A stretch of 64,000 nt of DNA, taken from contig NW_027328669.1 of NCBI RefSeq assembly GCF_047496725.1, forward strand, positions 1,204,501 through 1,268,500, read 5' to 3'. The notes beneath the pieces were generated by a model that saw only the letters and a list, made by a program, of their open reading frames with translations, made no database searches and was not told the DNA's origin. This document shows, piece after piece, positions 35,001-44,455 of the stretch (position 1 is its first letter; the number at the start of each line of letters is the position of its first letter). The position numbers and the translations under genes are program-made. The stretch comes from Anoplolepis gracilipes. Lineage: Eukaryota > Arthropoda > Insecta > Hymenoptera > Formicidae.

Positions 35001-35975
35001 AAATTGGTACGCGTGAAAACCAGACAACCAATGGTGCTGACCGATACCCCCGACTCCGCCTTCGACAAAGTATCCATGGATATCATGGGCCCCTTGCCCT
35101 ATACAAAATCAGATAACCGATATATCCTAACGATACAAGATTTATTGACAAAATATTCATTGGCGGTCCCACTTCAAAGCGCCGGCGCTATACAAGTAGC
35201 ACACGCTTTTACCGAAGAGCTGGTATGCGTGTTCGGTGCACCTAAAGCCATCCTCACAGACCAAGGAACTCACTTCCTAAACAGTCTCATGCGGAGTGTC
35301 GCCCGCAAATTCAAAATCCGACACTACAAAACCACGGCGTACAGGCCTCAAGCGAACGGGTCTGTCGAGCGCTCACACCAAGTACTATGGGAATACCTAA
35401 AACAATATGTCGACAGAAATAATGAATGGGACAAACACTTAAAACTAGCTTCTTTTTCGTACAACACCAGCGTCCACGAAGGGACTCAATATACCCCTTT
35501 CGAATTAGTTTTCGGAAAAATCGCTAGAGTACCGTCAAGCGAACCCGACACTATAAACGAGCGAAATGAGAGCTACGCGGAGTACCTAACATCCCTCTTT
35601 AACCGATTAAGAGATGCGCAACAAAACGCACGGGAACATTTGATCGCTGCGAAGATCAGATCCAAAACCTACTACGATCGGAAACTTAAAACACGAGAAT
35701 TTACGGTAGGCGACGACGTATACCTGCTAAAACAACCCGTAAAAGGAAAATTAGGTAACCAATACGAAGGCCCATATAAAATTATAAAGGTACTAAGGAA
35801 CCATAACGTTAAGTTAGCTATTAGTTCGCGTAAAAATAAGGTAGTTCACGAAGATAGGTTAAAGCATTCTCCCCACCGCGCCCCCACCACTTCCCACTCC
35901 TTGGACGAGGGCAGCAACGAATATAACAACCGCCCGGACGGAGGACCGGCCAGTTCCGCCTCAACTTTGACATGA
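31941..35975 (+). CDS. pol: protease, reverse transcriptase, RNase H, integrase
   Basis: The enzymatic polyprotein of a Ty3/gypsy element. Its first in-frame ATG is at 32139 (1278 codons from there), but the frame is open from the gag overlap, so it is probably made by -1 frameshifting. Using numbering from 32139: protease MVDTGA near residue 3; RT with VIDYRALNEKT and YLDDI near 424; RNase H TTDASG near 570; an acidic Ser/Asp/Glu spacer near 715-750 then a region ending in SITKGACDNVSWETLY that insect gypsy elements often have before integrase; integrase zinc finger (HCSAIGGHKG...CRPC) near 908-952; DDE residues in SMDIMG, LTDQGTH and GSVERSH near 978, 1040 and 1076; and a GPY/F-like module (YEGPYKII) near 1204. 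No stops or shifts: catalytically intact by inspection. The stop overlaps the env start (ATGA). Confidence 0.93.
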   Translation, partial: RDGPRKPDGRAPPRGPDDATSPNQTRKFYRGHSPREYRIATLNPQKHSHAPTVTLFADELTRETSFMVDTGAAPNLIRRRNIRSEVTVYDDELYLSGITEGKIKTLGSVRIFYMSYPVELHVVPDDFPILQEGILGSEFLRDASKIDFQDKSVSWQGIRVPFAQRDTVIIPARSRTTFYVKVKNRDIHTGYIPRLEACEGIYLGDAVVSNRDGRAYLQAVNTNGEERELIVPTIELQEIEQTSGDNLRNQEQGPSEIMAITAIDADEQESEGDRNRVDSIKDLLRLGHLNQEEAESVVSLINDHSDLFRLPGDKLGHTPVVSHRIVTMDDQPIHTKQYRFPPIHKEEIDKQIKELLENDVVRPSESPYNSSLWIVPKKADSKGNKRWRMVIDYRALNEKTIGDAYPLPNITEILDQLGSAKYFSVFDLASGFHQIPMDQSHAQKTAFSTPHGHYEFTRMPFGLKNAPATFQRLMDQVLSGLQGTELFVYLDDIVLYASSLREHEIKFNKLAKKLRAANLKLQPDKCEFLRKEVGYLGHIISREGVKPDPSKIQAVKEFPRPHDAKNIKQFLGLAGYYRRFIPNFSKVARPLTDLLKKDEKFNWKEEQEQAFTQLRNALCTEPVFQYPDFTKPLILTTDASGYAVGGILSQGPIGKDVPIAYTSRLLNDAEKNYSTIEKELLAIVYCVNHFRPYLYGSKFQLVTDHKPLVWLNSVKDPTSRLLRWRLKLAEYEYEVIYKAGKMNVNADALSRNPVEITPETTGAGISETQILPLSEETAQIDSDSYAGSKDDESEQTDTEDSTDSDSDEEIGDNPNAPFEARNPNGFKIISIPDNFLTRRDNLVTFITQTGIPIDPGATALAEAGLLPMTKDIPLGRARVHRDGNRRIITLVAKERVSAVIEKEIIKEAFRSLLDVVTELGLQTISITKGACDNVSWETLYLLISRILGDTQVRVFTCTNQIIIPPQNERSRLISETHCSAIGGHKGVTKTYNRLKKRYHWTRMKTDVQNFIQNCRPCQLKKLVRVKTRQPMVLTDTPDSAFDKVSMDIMGPLPYTKSDNRYILTIQDLLTKYSLAVPLQSAGAIQVAHAFTEELVCVFGAPKAILTDQGTHFLNSLMRSVARKFKIRHYKTTAYRPQANGSVERSHQVLWEYLKQYVDRNNEWDKHLKLASFSYNTSVHEGTQYTPFELVFGKIARVPSSEPDTINERNESYAEYLTSLFNRLRDAQQNAREHLIAAKIRSKTYYDRKLKTREFTVGDDVYLLKQPVKGKLGNQYEGPYKIIKVLRNHNVKLAISSRKNKVVHEDRLKHSPHRAPTTSHSLDEGSNEYNNRPDGGPASSASTLT

Positions 35976-37954
35976 CGAAGACCACCGCGATCAGCGCCAT
36001 CCTCCTGCTCTTCACTCCACCCATCTGGGGGATAATAGGATACGACTGCGGAGGGCGTGGCCTAAACATAACCTCTTTATCGCTCCTAGATATCGGAGAA
36101 TGCCGGGTCGACAACATCGAACCACAAAAGGAAGAAGTATACGTACAGCTCCTACAACTAAGCGAGTTTGACCACACCCAAGGTATCCAGTGCAAGATCG
36201 AGATAGATAGGACCATCTATTATTGTGGAATGCACTCCCACGTATCCGTAGTACACAACGGCAAACGGGAGTACATAAGAGAAATATCAGCTGCAAATTG
36301 CAAAAACCTACACAACACCGGGACCATATTTTTAGGAGGCAATGCCCTTATCACGGGAATCAAGATAAACTCCACATCGTTTCACAGTCTAACTTTTGCT
36401 GGAACAATCACAACGGATGGTCGATGTACAGGGACCCAATTCAGCGATCCCTATGGCACATGGAACGACGTAATAGTACAGGCGTCGGTAAAATTACCAC
36501 TCGGGAATTAACACTTCCTATTAGATACGCCAATAACGAGATCATCCTACCGCTAGGAGCGCAATGCCGCGCGACAACCGGCGAATGTAACGATGCAGAC
36601 GGGACTACCACATACTGGAATGTGATGCCCTCAGACAGCTGCCAGTTCAATCGGTACGACATTCTCTACCAAGGCCCTGCTCACCGACTAACGCCTAAAA
36701 AAGTAGGGAGCGACTCGCCCATAGTCTACACAGTGACCACGCGGGACACGACATTCGCCCTGGCACGTACTACACGGGAACAGAATATATGCGGTTACAA
36801 AATCATACAAACAGAACATCCAAAGCTTTTTATTCACGATACCCGGCCCGGACAAACATTCCGGACCCGTGCTAAAACACCGATAGACAACCTGGATATA
36901 TTCTCCTACGTAAACTCAAAGTTCATCTACGTAGAGAAACACCTAAAGACGCAATTAACCCAACTATATCGCGACATTATGGAACAAAAGTGCGCTCTAG
37001 AGAGACAAGTGCTACAGAATGCACTCTCACTTGCGAGCATAGCCCCTGACGAAATGGCACATAGGATCATGAAATCACCAGGATACACCGCCATCACCTC
37101 GGGAGAAGTCATACACTTGATTAAATGCGTCCCAGTGGAATGCCGAATTAGGCAAACCGAAACCTGTTACAGCAAACTCCCTGTAACCTACCAGAATCAT
37201 TCTCTGTTCCTACAACCAAGATCTAAGATACTCACCAAAACAGGAACTCCAAGAGACTGTAACGAATTACTGCCAATCATGTATAAAATCCTGAACACCT
37301 GGTACAAGCTGTCGCCAAAATCCTCAGAGTCAATAGCACCACCAACCATTCAACCACTCACTACGCCAACAAAAATACATAAGCCCTACGTCCCTCGCGA
37401 CGAGCGGCATTTACTCTGACGAGGATCTGGACCGGTTGAGAGACCACATCATGTTCCCGATGGAAAAACCTTCAATGCTGAACACGATAGCAAGAGGAGC
37501 GATGGGACAAGAAATACCTGCAGGGAGTCTCTCACTACTAACCTTGCTCGACGAAGAAACCATGAACCAAATAGCGGAAAGCGCAGGAGCGCGGCTTTGG
37601 AAGGCGTTTGTAACATTCGGCTCCGCCAGCGCAGGAGTTCTAGCCATCTTCATGACCATAAGATTCATAAAGCTAATAGTAGACACGATCATACATGGAT
37701 ACGCTCTCCACTCCATCTACGGTTGGAGCTTGCACCTACTAGGAGCAGTCTGGACTTCAATCACGAATCTCCTACTTTATAAAGCCACAGCAAAGCGACA
37801 GCAGAATGGATACGACCAAGGGAACCCCCAGCCCATAGCTCCCCCTCCAACGACAGAAGAAATACCCCAACAGCCCCTCCCCACAGTGGAAAAGTACCCC
37901 TTAGCTACGCAAGCGAGAGAGCAAAAACTTATAAAGGACTCAGAAAACTATTAG
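35972..37954 (+). pseudogene. env-like glycoprotein gene, chuvirus-glycoprotein-like, two frame breaks
   Basis: Third gene of the element; its ATG overlaps the pol stop by 4 nt. Three successive frames: 35972-36511 with a signal peptide (ISAILLLFTPP) and YDCGG...SLLDIGEC; a second frame, open to 37419, Cys-rich (CRATTGECNDADG, CVPVECRIRQTETC, Asn-glycosylation sites); and a third, to 37954, with IYSDEDLDRLRDHIMF and GWSLHLLG flanked by hydrophobic segments, then a Pro/Gln-rich tail. The frame changes lie near 36490 and 37400 and go from frame 2 to frame 1 and back. The YDCGG start and the SDEDL.RLRDHIMFP block recall glycoproteins of chuviruses, which are also known captured in BEL/Pao elements; they do not resemble baculovirus-F-type errantivirus envelopes. 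That homology is from memory and was not searched. Membrane fusion and cell entry would be the role if it were intact; as it stands this copy cannot make the full protein. Confidence 0.7.
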
Positions 37955-38040
37955 AAGAGGACGTCTAGATAAGTAATAGCGTAGAGATAGCTTATAATAA
38001 GAACTCAGGAAAATGCTGGAACAAGGTTCAACATTTCTCT

Positions 38041-38053
38041 TTAAGGGGGGAGG
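38041..38053 (+). promoter_or_regulatory. Polypurine tract
   Basis: TTAAGGGGGGAGG immediately before the 3' LTR (TGTTACG at 38054), the expected primer for plus-strand synthesis. Confidence 0.9.
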
Positions 38054-39031
38054 TGTTACGTTCCGGCACCAAAATTTTTCTCATTTACTTCTAAGAAATA
38101 CTAAACTTATAATATAAAGCCAAACGACAAGTTACCGACTACATTTTAGCCGATAAGTTATTCACTAAGACAAGTTACCCATTATAACCGTTACCGACTC
38201 TAGCTGACAGTACGAAACGTTAATCATAAAATAGCTGCTCTCCCACCACCATAAGACTCTCCCGCTACTCCGAACCCTCAGATAACCCTTCCTACCCCCA
38301 CTTTCCAACCCCGACCTGCACAAACCGAGGGACCTCGAAACAGTCCTAAAAATCGACACATCAATTCGAGACTCTGAGCGATGCACTTCTCTCTCTAGAA
38401 GTGCTCCTCATCCTTGCGATTCTATTTCTATACGCGATTCCATTTCCAAACACTGTTCCAAATCAGCACGCTTTCCATATCCACATTCGTTTCCATTTCG
38501 GTACGCGATCCTAGTCCATACAGTTCCTCTGCAACGTCATTCTACTTCATGCGAGCGCCTGTTATATCGTTACTTTATTATACTACGTCTGTACACCCTG
38601 CGTCAGTTCTCCACGCCGATAGCTCTCCGATTCATAGTCACGCGTCACCACTGTAGCCACCCAATGTAAGGTTAGCCAAAAATACACGTATTTACAAAAC
38701 CTCATTGTGCATTAATACCAAAACGTACCTGAACCCAATCCGCATTTTCTACGTTCGGCGTCATATTAAATTTCAATCCGACTCTCAACAGACCTGGTTT
38801 CGACCATTAACCAAACCAGCGACGTAGCGGTGCAAACAATTGCACGCTCGTTACTACCCCTTCCCAGCCGATATCGTGCTAATACTCTGCACATACGGTA
38901 CTCCTACTCTAAAACCAAACTTATACCTTCTCCTGGAAGCATCGTGCTAATATTCTGCACATGCCACCTCCCTACCTCAGAACCAATGGTCGAACCCAGT
39001 GAACACGCGAAATTAATTTGATCTTTTGTAG

Positions 39032-39439
39032 ATGCCAAAAATAAGAAGAGGCGGACACAAATTCCACGCGCGACGTTTATATTACGAATACAAATACGCC
39101 CCCGTCAGTGAAGCGGATAGTGAATTCCTCGGGACGGATCGTCTATATTTTGACTTAGAGTACGAGGCGTACTTTAACCCGACGTTACGAACAAAGCAGG
39201 TCAAACCTCTGAGGACGGATATCCGCATGAAGTCTATGGGATATTTTCCGTGGCCGCGCAAACTGATACAGTTAGACACACAGCTACTGTTCCCCCCTCT
39301 GCCGCCCGCGAATTACGTACCGGGAGACCCGAGGAAGACCCGCTACCTCCAGATACGCGACGAAATATTATACCTAAATTACGGGTTTTCCACCCCCGAG
39401 CACTGGGGTTCCGCGGAACAACCAATAGTAATAGATTAA
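39032..39439 (+). CDS. LTR-ORF1, 135 aa (3' LTR copy)
   Basis: Same frame as 29080-29487 with a single residue difference (NYGFSTP here, NYGCSTP there). Same splice-acceptor-like TTTTGTAG before the ATG. No promoter for it would be downstream of its own U3 unless transcription starts in this LTR. Confidence 0.4.
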   Translation: MPKIRRGGHKFHARRLYYEYKYAPVSEADSEFLGTDRLYFDLEYEAYFNPTLRTKQVKPLRTDIRMKSMGYFPWPRKLIQLDTQLLFPPLPPANYVPGDPRKTRYLQIRDEILYLNYGFSTPEHWGSAEQPIVID

Positions 39440-39892
39440 TATTACACGGAACGAAATATAACGATATCTCGTAGCAGCGTCACTCAAAATACGAAGCTTG
39501 GAAAACCTAGAGTTTTCTCGTGCCTACACTTTTATGACCGACCCCTTTTTTTTTTGCTTCCTGCGTTTCGCTTGGGCCAGCTCGCCCTCCGCTAAACCCT
39601 TCCAAAAATAGTATTTTCGCTCCGCGCTGCAGAGACCGGTTTACGACCGACCCTTTTTTTTATTTCCTGCATTTCGCGTTGACCATTCTCTCTCTTGTCG
39701 AGATTTTCTCGAAGACAATACTTGTTTCCAAGTTAATACTCGTTTCAAATATTGTATAACGCGCGTGTTATTTCAATCATTAATTTGTAAACAATTAATA
39801 TTTAAACCGAATAAATATAGGAAACCTATTTTTCGTTATTCAATTATTTTTTACTCCTTCCTTATTCTGACCACGACTAATAACAACGCTTT

Positions 39893-40372
39893 ATGCAAGC
39901 AATAACAATAATAGTATTTAACCATGACCTATTGACAACACACCTACATGTGTTACGGACAACTGCGTCCATACGGGAGGGCCACTCCTCCCCTCCCGCC
40001 GTCGAAGCGCGTCACCGATTAGGAAACGTCCGTTGCACCTACATCTCGGGATTCGCTCATAAATTAGAACTTACCCCGTATTGCGCATCTTGCTTTGTAA
40101 ATTCCGACGACATTGATAGAGATTCTTGCGCGTACTTCAACGTACACCTCGCGCTCGACAGCACGCGCTATTCCGGCGTGTATTGCACGGTCTGCTCTCG
40201 TAATCTAGCAGAGTTTTTCCCGTTCGACTGCGACCGGTGCGTTAACACCTACGCCGACTTCCTCAGAGATTTGAGAAATAGAAACATCTATTACTACTCG
40301 TTAGCGGACCCTATTAAAGTCTTCGTTAGCGGAACCATCCCCGAGGAGTTCACATCACGCGACTTCCCTTAG
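39893..40372 (+). CDS. LTR-ORF2, altered N-terminus (3' LTR copy)
   Basis: From residue ~12 of the 5' copy onward the product is the same (three CxxC pairs retained, one K/N and one E/D difference). A one-base deletion near 39968 takes the frame away from the ATG used in the 5' LTR; upstream it is open to another ATG at 39893, giving 159 codons. Whether that longer start is used is unknown. Confidence 0.35.
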   Translation: MQAITIIVFNHDLLTTHLHVLRTTASIREGHSSPPAVEARHRLGNVRCTYISGFAHKLELTPYCASCFVNSDDIDRDSCAYFNVHLALDSTRYSGVYCTVCSRNLAEFFPFDCDRCVNTYADFLRDLRNRNIYYYSLADPIKVFVSGTIPEEFTSRDFP

Positions 40373-40540
40373 TCAGTAATCGCCATATCCCTATTACTTC
40401 GCCGTTGGTAAGGAAAAACATCCATCGTCCGGATAAGCCTAGTCGCGAGGAATCCCCAGAAGCTTAGCTTCTGAAATACGCGACCGGTCAGGCGAAAGGT
40501 CCGACCACTCTTAGGAGCCGCGATCCCGTTTGACGTAACA

Positions 40541-41430
40541 ATATATATATATATTATTTGTTGAGAAATGTACTTGTGCGCATATTATCTGTTCGAATAT
40601 TTATCGAAAAAACAAAAAGTATAAACTAAAAGAAAATAATAAATAATAGATATAATAAACTAAAAAAAGGAAATGAATGCAAACATCGTTACAGCAACAA
40701 ATTATATAATTTTTTTGTTTGAGTAATTATATTTTTTAAAATTGTTTAATATATTTATTAAAGTAACAAAAGCAATAGAGAAATAAATTCTAAAGATTAT
40801 GATAATAAATATCAGAATCCTGAGACTCAACAGATGGTGATGGAGGTGGATTATAAGATTTGAAGGTGAATGAGACAATGAAACAGATGAATGTTCTTTT
40901 CGAGTAATATTATTATTTTCTGAAGACCATTGCGAATAATAATTTGAAAAATTTCTTGCATTAAATTGCTGGTAATTAATCTGCGTTGAAGACCATGGAT
41001 CATTGTTAGGGTAAAAAGATTGTGAAAAGTTATATTTTAGAATATTATCACAGTAACATCCGCTATGTTGTAACAATGAATTTTTTTTTAAAGAAAATAA
41101 TAAATTGTCAATTTCTAACATAGCAATTTCTCGGAGATTCTCATCTAACTTCTTAATTTTGTACAAAGTAATTCTGTGTATAGAATGCATTGATCTTTTT
41201 CGGGAGGATCGCTTTTTACTGGTTTCTCAGCCACTGTTTTTAAAATTTTTAAGACTTCATCCATTTGATTATTAATATCCGATCTTGAGAGCTTTCGTTT
41301 TTTGTGTGATTTTACATGTTCTATTGGAGTTTAAAGTTTTCAGTATTCTTTTCAATGTCTTTGTCCGATTTTTCATTCAATTCATCTAAAGAAATAGGTT
41401 CCTGTGTAGTATTTTCATCATTATCAATGT
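40541..41430. mobile_element. PIF/Harbinger-type element, right part
   Basis: Continuation after the gypsy insertion: ~150 bp of AT-rich intron-like sequence, then the minus-strand MADF/BESS-type second gene. In Harbinger elements the transposase and the MADF/Myb-type gene are usually arranged as here, facing each other. The right terminal repeat is not found; the boundary is approximate. Confidence 0.5.
40702..41430 (-). pseudogene. Harbinger MADF-type accessory protein, C-terminal part
   Basis: Minus strand, read from high to low coordinates: an acidic linker (TQEPISLDELNEKSDKD), a basic patch (SHKKRKLSRSDINNQ), MDEVLKILKTVAEKPV, CILYTELLC, then after a one-base frame change near 41165, LDENLREIAMLEIDNLLF, a helical pair like the BESS motif that closes MADF-BESS proteins. 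An Asn/Ser-rich tail and chance codons follow. The N-terminal DNA-binding MADF domain is missing. The role in active elements is helping the transposase reach the nucleus and bind the ends. At least two lesions: truncation and frameshift. Confidence 0.55.
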
Positions 41431-41653
41431 AAAATTAAACGAATGCAATATCTATCAATATATATTATATTCATTATTGTTAGTCGTTATTGAGCGATTC
41501 GTTCGAGCAACAACAAGATTGTTACGATCGTTCCGGCAGTTGTGAAAAGCGAGCCTGCGAGAAGAAGAAAAGGAGGTAAAAACAAATAGTTTCGAAATAG
41601 AGTCTCGGACTTGGCCGAATTAGCTTATAACGATATAATTCAGCGCAATTAAC

Positions 41654-42537
41654 CTTTGGCACATCGCGGCTCTCCTTCCTTGCACACGCATTGACCATTC
41701 TTACACTCCAAGATCTTCTCGTCCATATAACACTCGTTGTCATGATAACATTCGGGGAGAAAGTCTAAAACAATATACACTATTAATATATATTTCTTTA
41801 ATATATGTATATTTTTTTTGCTTTTTTTTAACCGCTTGCGGAACTCAAAGTTACAAGATGTAACTTTCGACATCTCTTCGTTCTTCGCAAATAACGATCA
41901 AAATCATGCGATTACTCACTGGGAATGCAGTTTGACGAATTACTATTGTCTAAGTAGAAACCGTTCTTGCAGGCACATTTACCTTGCCTGCATTCGCTAT
42001 TCGGTATAGTTTGACACGTTATATGATCCTCGCAGCTCAGTCCGATAGCAAGAAAAAAAAGAAAAGAAGAAAGAAAAAATAAAAAGAAGAAAAAGAAGAA
42101 AAAAAGCACTCTTGTTATTCAGGAAAACGTGAAATAAGCATTGGCAAAACGTAAAAACAAATATGGAAAAAGTGCAAGCATATTTAGTAGATACAGAGCT
42201 TGTGTGTCTAATTCTGTCCCTGATTTTATGCAAACATGTGGAGAATTTGAAAAGCACGAATTATCATGCCATCAGCGTCTTGAAGTTAATTTACTCGTAG
42301 AAACTACTTCTTGACGAACAATATACATAACGTGCTTTTCGCGTAACCACCGTTTTGTCCCTCGTGCGACAAAGATTTTCTAGCACAAATACTCACTGGC
42401 GATGCACCTCGATTTATCGGGACTCAGCGAGTAATACGGATTGCACACACACACTCTTTGAAAAAAGCAAAATGCATTCTGGATACATTCGGAATTTGTC
42501 TTACATTTACTATCGATGTGCACGTTCACGCGCTCTT
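41654..42537 (-). CDS. Partial gene with EB-type cysteine-rich modules (three exons)
   Basis: Three minus-strand exons with matching splice sites. Exon 42537-42397: after TTTTAG, KCKTNSECIQNAFCF and CVCNPYYS, ending CIA|GTGAGT. Exon about 42035-41920: CEDHITCQTIPNSECRQGKC, CACKNGFYLD, ending in CIP with the donor A|GTGAGT. Exon 41764-41654: after TTTTAG, CYHDNECYMDEKILECKNGQ, CVCKEGE, then AAAG|GTTAAT. Each holds one EB module (PF01683-like spacing C..D..C...C..G.C.C..G), a disulfide-rich extracellular fold of arthropod and nematode secreted proteins. One module per exon with similar donors suggests tandem exon duplication. Start and end of the gene are outside what I can identify. No stops within the exons, so possibly an active host gene. 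Confidence 0.6.
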
Positions 42538-42559
42538 CTAAAACGAGAAATAAATTAGT

Positions 42560-42955
42560 AGTAAATAAGAATCGATTAATTATCCAAGAAAAAATGGATC
42601 ACAAATTATTGAAAACTGAAACGGTGGAGCTTTATCTACTATACTGATAAGTAACAGATACTTTAAAGTGACAAATTCTATATAATTTTAATATTCTAAG
42701 AAAGAGTATTTAAAGGATATTTTAAAGAATCTCCATATATATTAGCTTAGAATGTTTAATGGATATCTGAAAAATTGAAATTGAATTTGCTTCAAGTGTC
42801 TGAGCGATATGTAAAAGGTTAAGACTTTTTAAACATGTTTAGCGAGAAAAAAATAATCCAAAATATAATATATGTATATCTTTTCAATATCTCCAAGTGA
42901 CATTTGAGAATCTAATACACAAATTAGGTCTCTGTTCTGCAGACATTTTTCTGTC
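42560..42955. other. AT-rich intron or spacer
   Basis: No gene seen upstream of the first EB exon identified. Confidence 0.4.
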
Positions 42956-42989
42956 TTGTGTCGTCGAATGTAACGTTATCTCTTACGGC

Positions 42990-43640
42990 TTTGTTACGTC
43001 AACGCATTTTAAAACTTTTTAAACATCCCGGGAAAATAAGATGGCCATATATGGGCCATATGGGAGTATTGTATGGGGACTGTGAGTGTTTTATGATTCC
43101 TCCTTCAACGAGGTCTTCTACCTGTTTATTTATTTTTTTCCTTATGCGTCTGAGGAAAGCGGTATTGTCGAGTATTTATAGGTTGATTGTCTATGGTTGG
43201 TATTTTATGCTGTAACACATGAGTTGCAGTTAATTTTTCTCCCAGAATATGGAATCTATCTTGACTGTCCGTTATTAATTTTATTATGCTGTCTCTCTCG
43301 AGTCCGTTTAAATGTTCCAATTTTAATGATTGTATAATTTCAGTGAGTCGATCTTTCTTTTCTTCCTCAGTGATTATTAAACATTTTTCAACCTCGATTT
43401 GTTGGTTTTCTTTATGTTTTGATTTGCGCATGGCTTTTGATTTTTCTATAATTTCTTGAGATTGAGATAATAAAAGAGAAGAAACTTCTGAAGACGGTTT
43501 ATTTTGGTATCTAATACTCGAAAATTTTTTTATATTTGAATTATTTTCTTGAGCTCTTTTAGGATGCTCTTCTTTTGTAATGTAAGAGGTTTTTGATTTA
43601 ATTTTATTCGACTTTGTAGATAATCCAACCTGCGTAAATT
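42990..43640 (-). pseudogene. Ty3/gypsy protease-RT linker and RT start
   Basis: Minus strand from 43640: SKTSYITKEEHPKRA, a charged linker, RLTEIIQSLKLEHLNGLERD, then the classic RT entry TATHVLQHKIP, PINTRQYRFP and, after a frame change near 43125, QVEDLVEGGIIKHSQSPYNT. The catalytic RT is missing. Same orientation as the gypsy RT fragment at 26.3-27.3 kb but not provably the same copy. Confidence 0.75.
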
Positions 43641-43679
43641 AAAGATCTGGGAAGTATAAACGACTTCTTACCTCATAGG

Positions 43680-44030
43680 TTATGTCGAATCACGTAGTGA
43701 GGTTTGGTAACTTCCCTCCTCGTAATCGACGGAGCTAGGATTTTCTGTCGAGGTTTGGAAAATTTCCTCCGAAATCCTAGAATTATCTCCCTGTTGGAAG
43801 GCTTGGTAACCTCTGAAGATTTTGGAGTTAAATTTTTCAGGAGAGGTTTGGTAACTTCCCCTTCTGAGGATGGTTGGATCTTCGAGAGTTTTAGGAGAGA
43901 TTTGATAACTTCTCTTTCCGGAAATTTTTGAGTTATCGATATTTTTAATTTCCTTCTCAATTTTGTTTTTATTACTTTCATTATTATTTTCAATTTCTTC
44001 TTGATTAATTTTTTCGGTAAATATTGACAT
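43680..44030 (-). pseudogene. Repeat-coding frame upstream of gypsy fragment
   Basis: A 116-codon minus-strand frame with five degenerate repeats of a SYQTSP-like unit (KRSYQISPKTLED, RGSYQTSPEKF, EGSYQTSL). It encodes a Ser/Thr/Gln/Glu-rich low-complexity protein segment and may be part of the gag-pol linker of the same element. No family recognised. Confidence 0.3.
43695..43912. repeat. Degenerate ~47-bp tandem repeat, five units
   Basis: GAGGTTTGGTAACTTCCC(C/T) recurs at about 43701, 43749, 43797, 43844 and 43889, with diverged spacers. Confidence 0.6.
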
Positions 44031-44054
44031 TAGCAGATCCAGCCCCGATCACCT

Positions 44055-44266
44055 TGACCTTGACATATGTTCTCTAGGTTACCTTCCTGAGTGACCTTCA
44101 GAAGGTTTTAGCCGTCGCTCGTTTTTATTAAAAAGTTATTAACAAAAAAAGTTTCATTTATTACACATTTTAGTAACACTTACGTTTAGGGGAGGCAGCC
44201 TCGATGACCTTGACATATGTTGTCAAGGTCACCCTTCTGACTGACCTTCAGAAGGTTTTAGCCGTG
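44055..44266. repeat. ~150-bp tandem duplication
   Basis: TGACCTTGACATATGTT...GTGACCTTCAGAAGG...TTTTAGCCGT appears at 44056-44113 and again at 44206-44263, with different sequence between. Confidence 0.7.
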
Positions 44267-44269
44267 TAA

Positions 44270-44455
44270 TGTACGTTGCAAGACAAAGCAAAGTTCACTT
44301 GGGTTTGCAACTTTCTACGCGAAGCGACGTGGACGGGATGGATGCGTGAGCGGGAAGGCCGGAGGCCCCTTCTTGCACCCCACCTTGTGTGTGTGTGTTA
44401 TAAAAATAATTGTATTTAATTCTTTTTGTTCGTGATTAAAGTAAAGAAAATTTTC
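44270..44455 (+). repeat. ~186-bp direct repeat, copy 1
   Basis: TGTACGTTGCAAGACAAAGC through a GGGTTTGCAACTTTCTACGC core, a G/C-rich stretch, (GT)n and an AATAATTGTATTTAATTC tail. Copy 2 is at 45385-45570. The two copies bracket the BEL/Pao protease fragment. Confidence 0.8.

Larger units (their letters stand above)
28102..40540 (+). mobile_element. Ty3/gypsy element with long LTRs and env-like gene
   Basis: A 12.4-kb element: LTR 28102-30591, internal region 30592-38053, LTR 38054-40540. Both LTRs begin TGTTACG and end CGTAACA. Flanks are ATAT on both sides (28098-28101 and 40541-40544), consistent with a 4-bp target duplication but ambiguous inside a TA repeat. The LTRs differ at roughly fifteen sites by eye over 2.49 kb, so insertion was recent. 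Internal order is gag, pol (PR-RT-RH-IN), env-like, polypurine tract. It sits in an intron of a Harbinger transposase gene. Gag has one and env two frame breaks in this copy. LTRs of 2.5 kb are long for insect gypsy elements, and here they carry reading frames. Confidence 0.95.
38054..40540 (+). repeat. 3' LTR (2487 bp)
   Basis: Near-identical to 28102-30591; differences seen by eye are mostly single substitutions plus one-base deletions near 39679 and 39968. Confidence 0.95.

Noticed and set aside
36223..36490. Start of the 398-codon frame in env as a separate gene
   Set aside because: Its first ~90 codons overlap the first env frame and lack protein-like character; only the part after about 36490 continues the glycoprotein.
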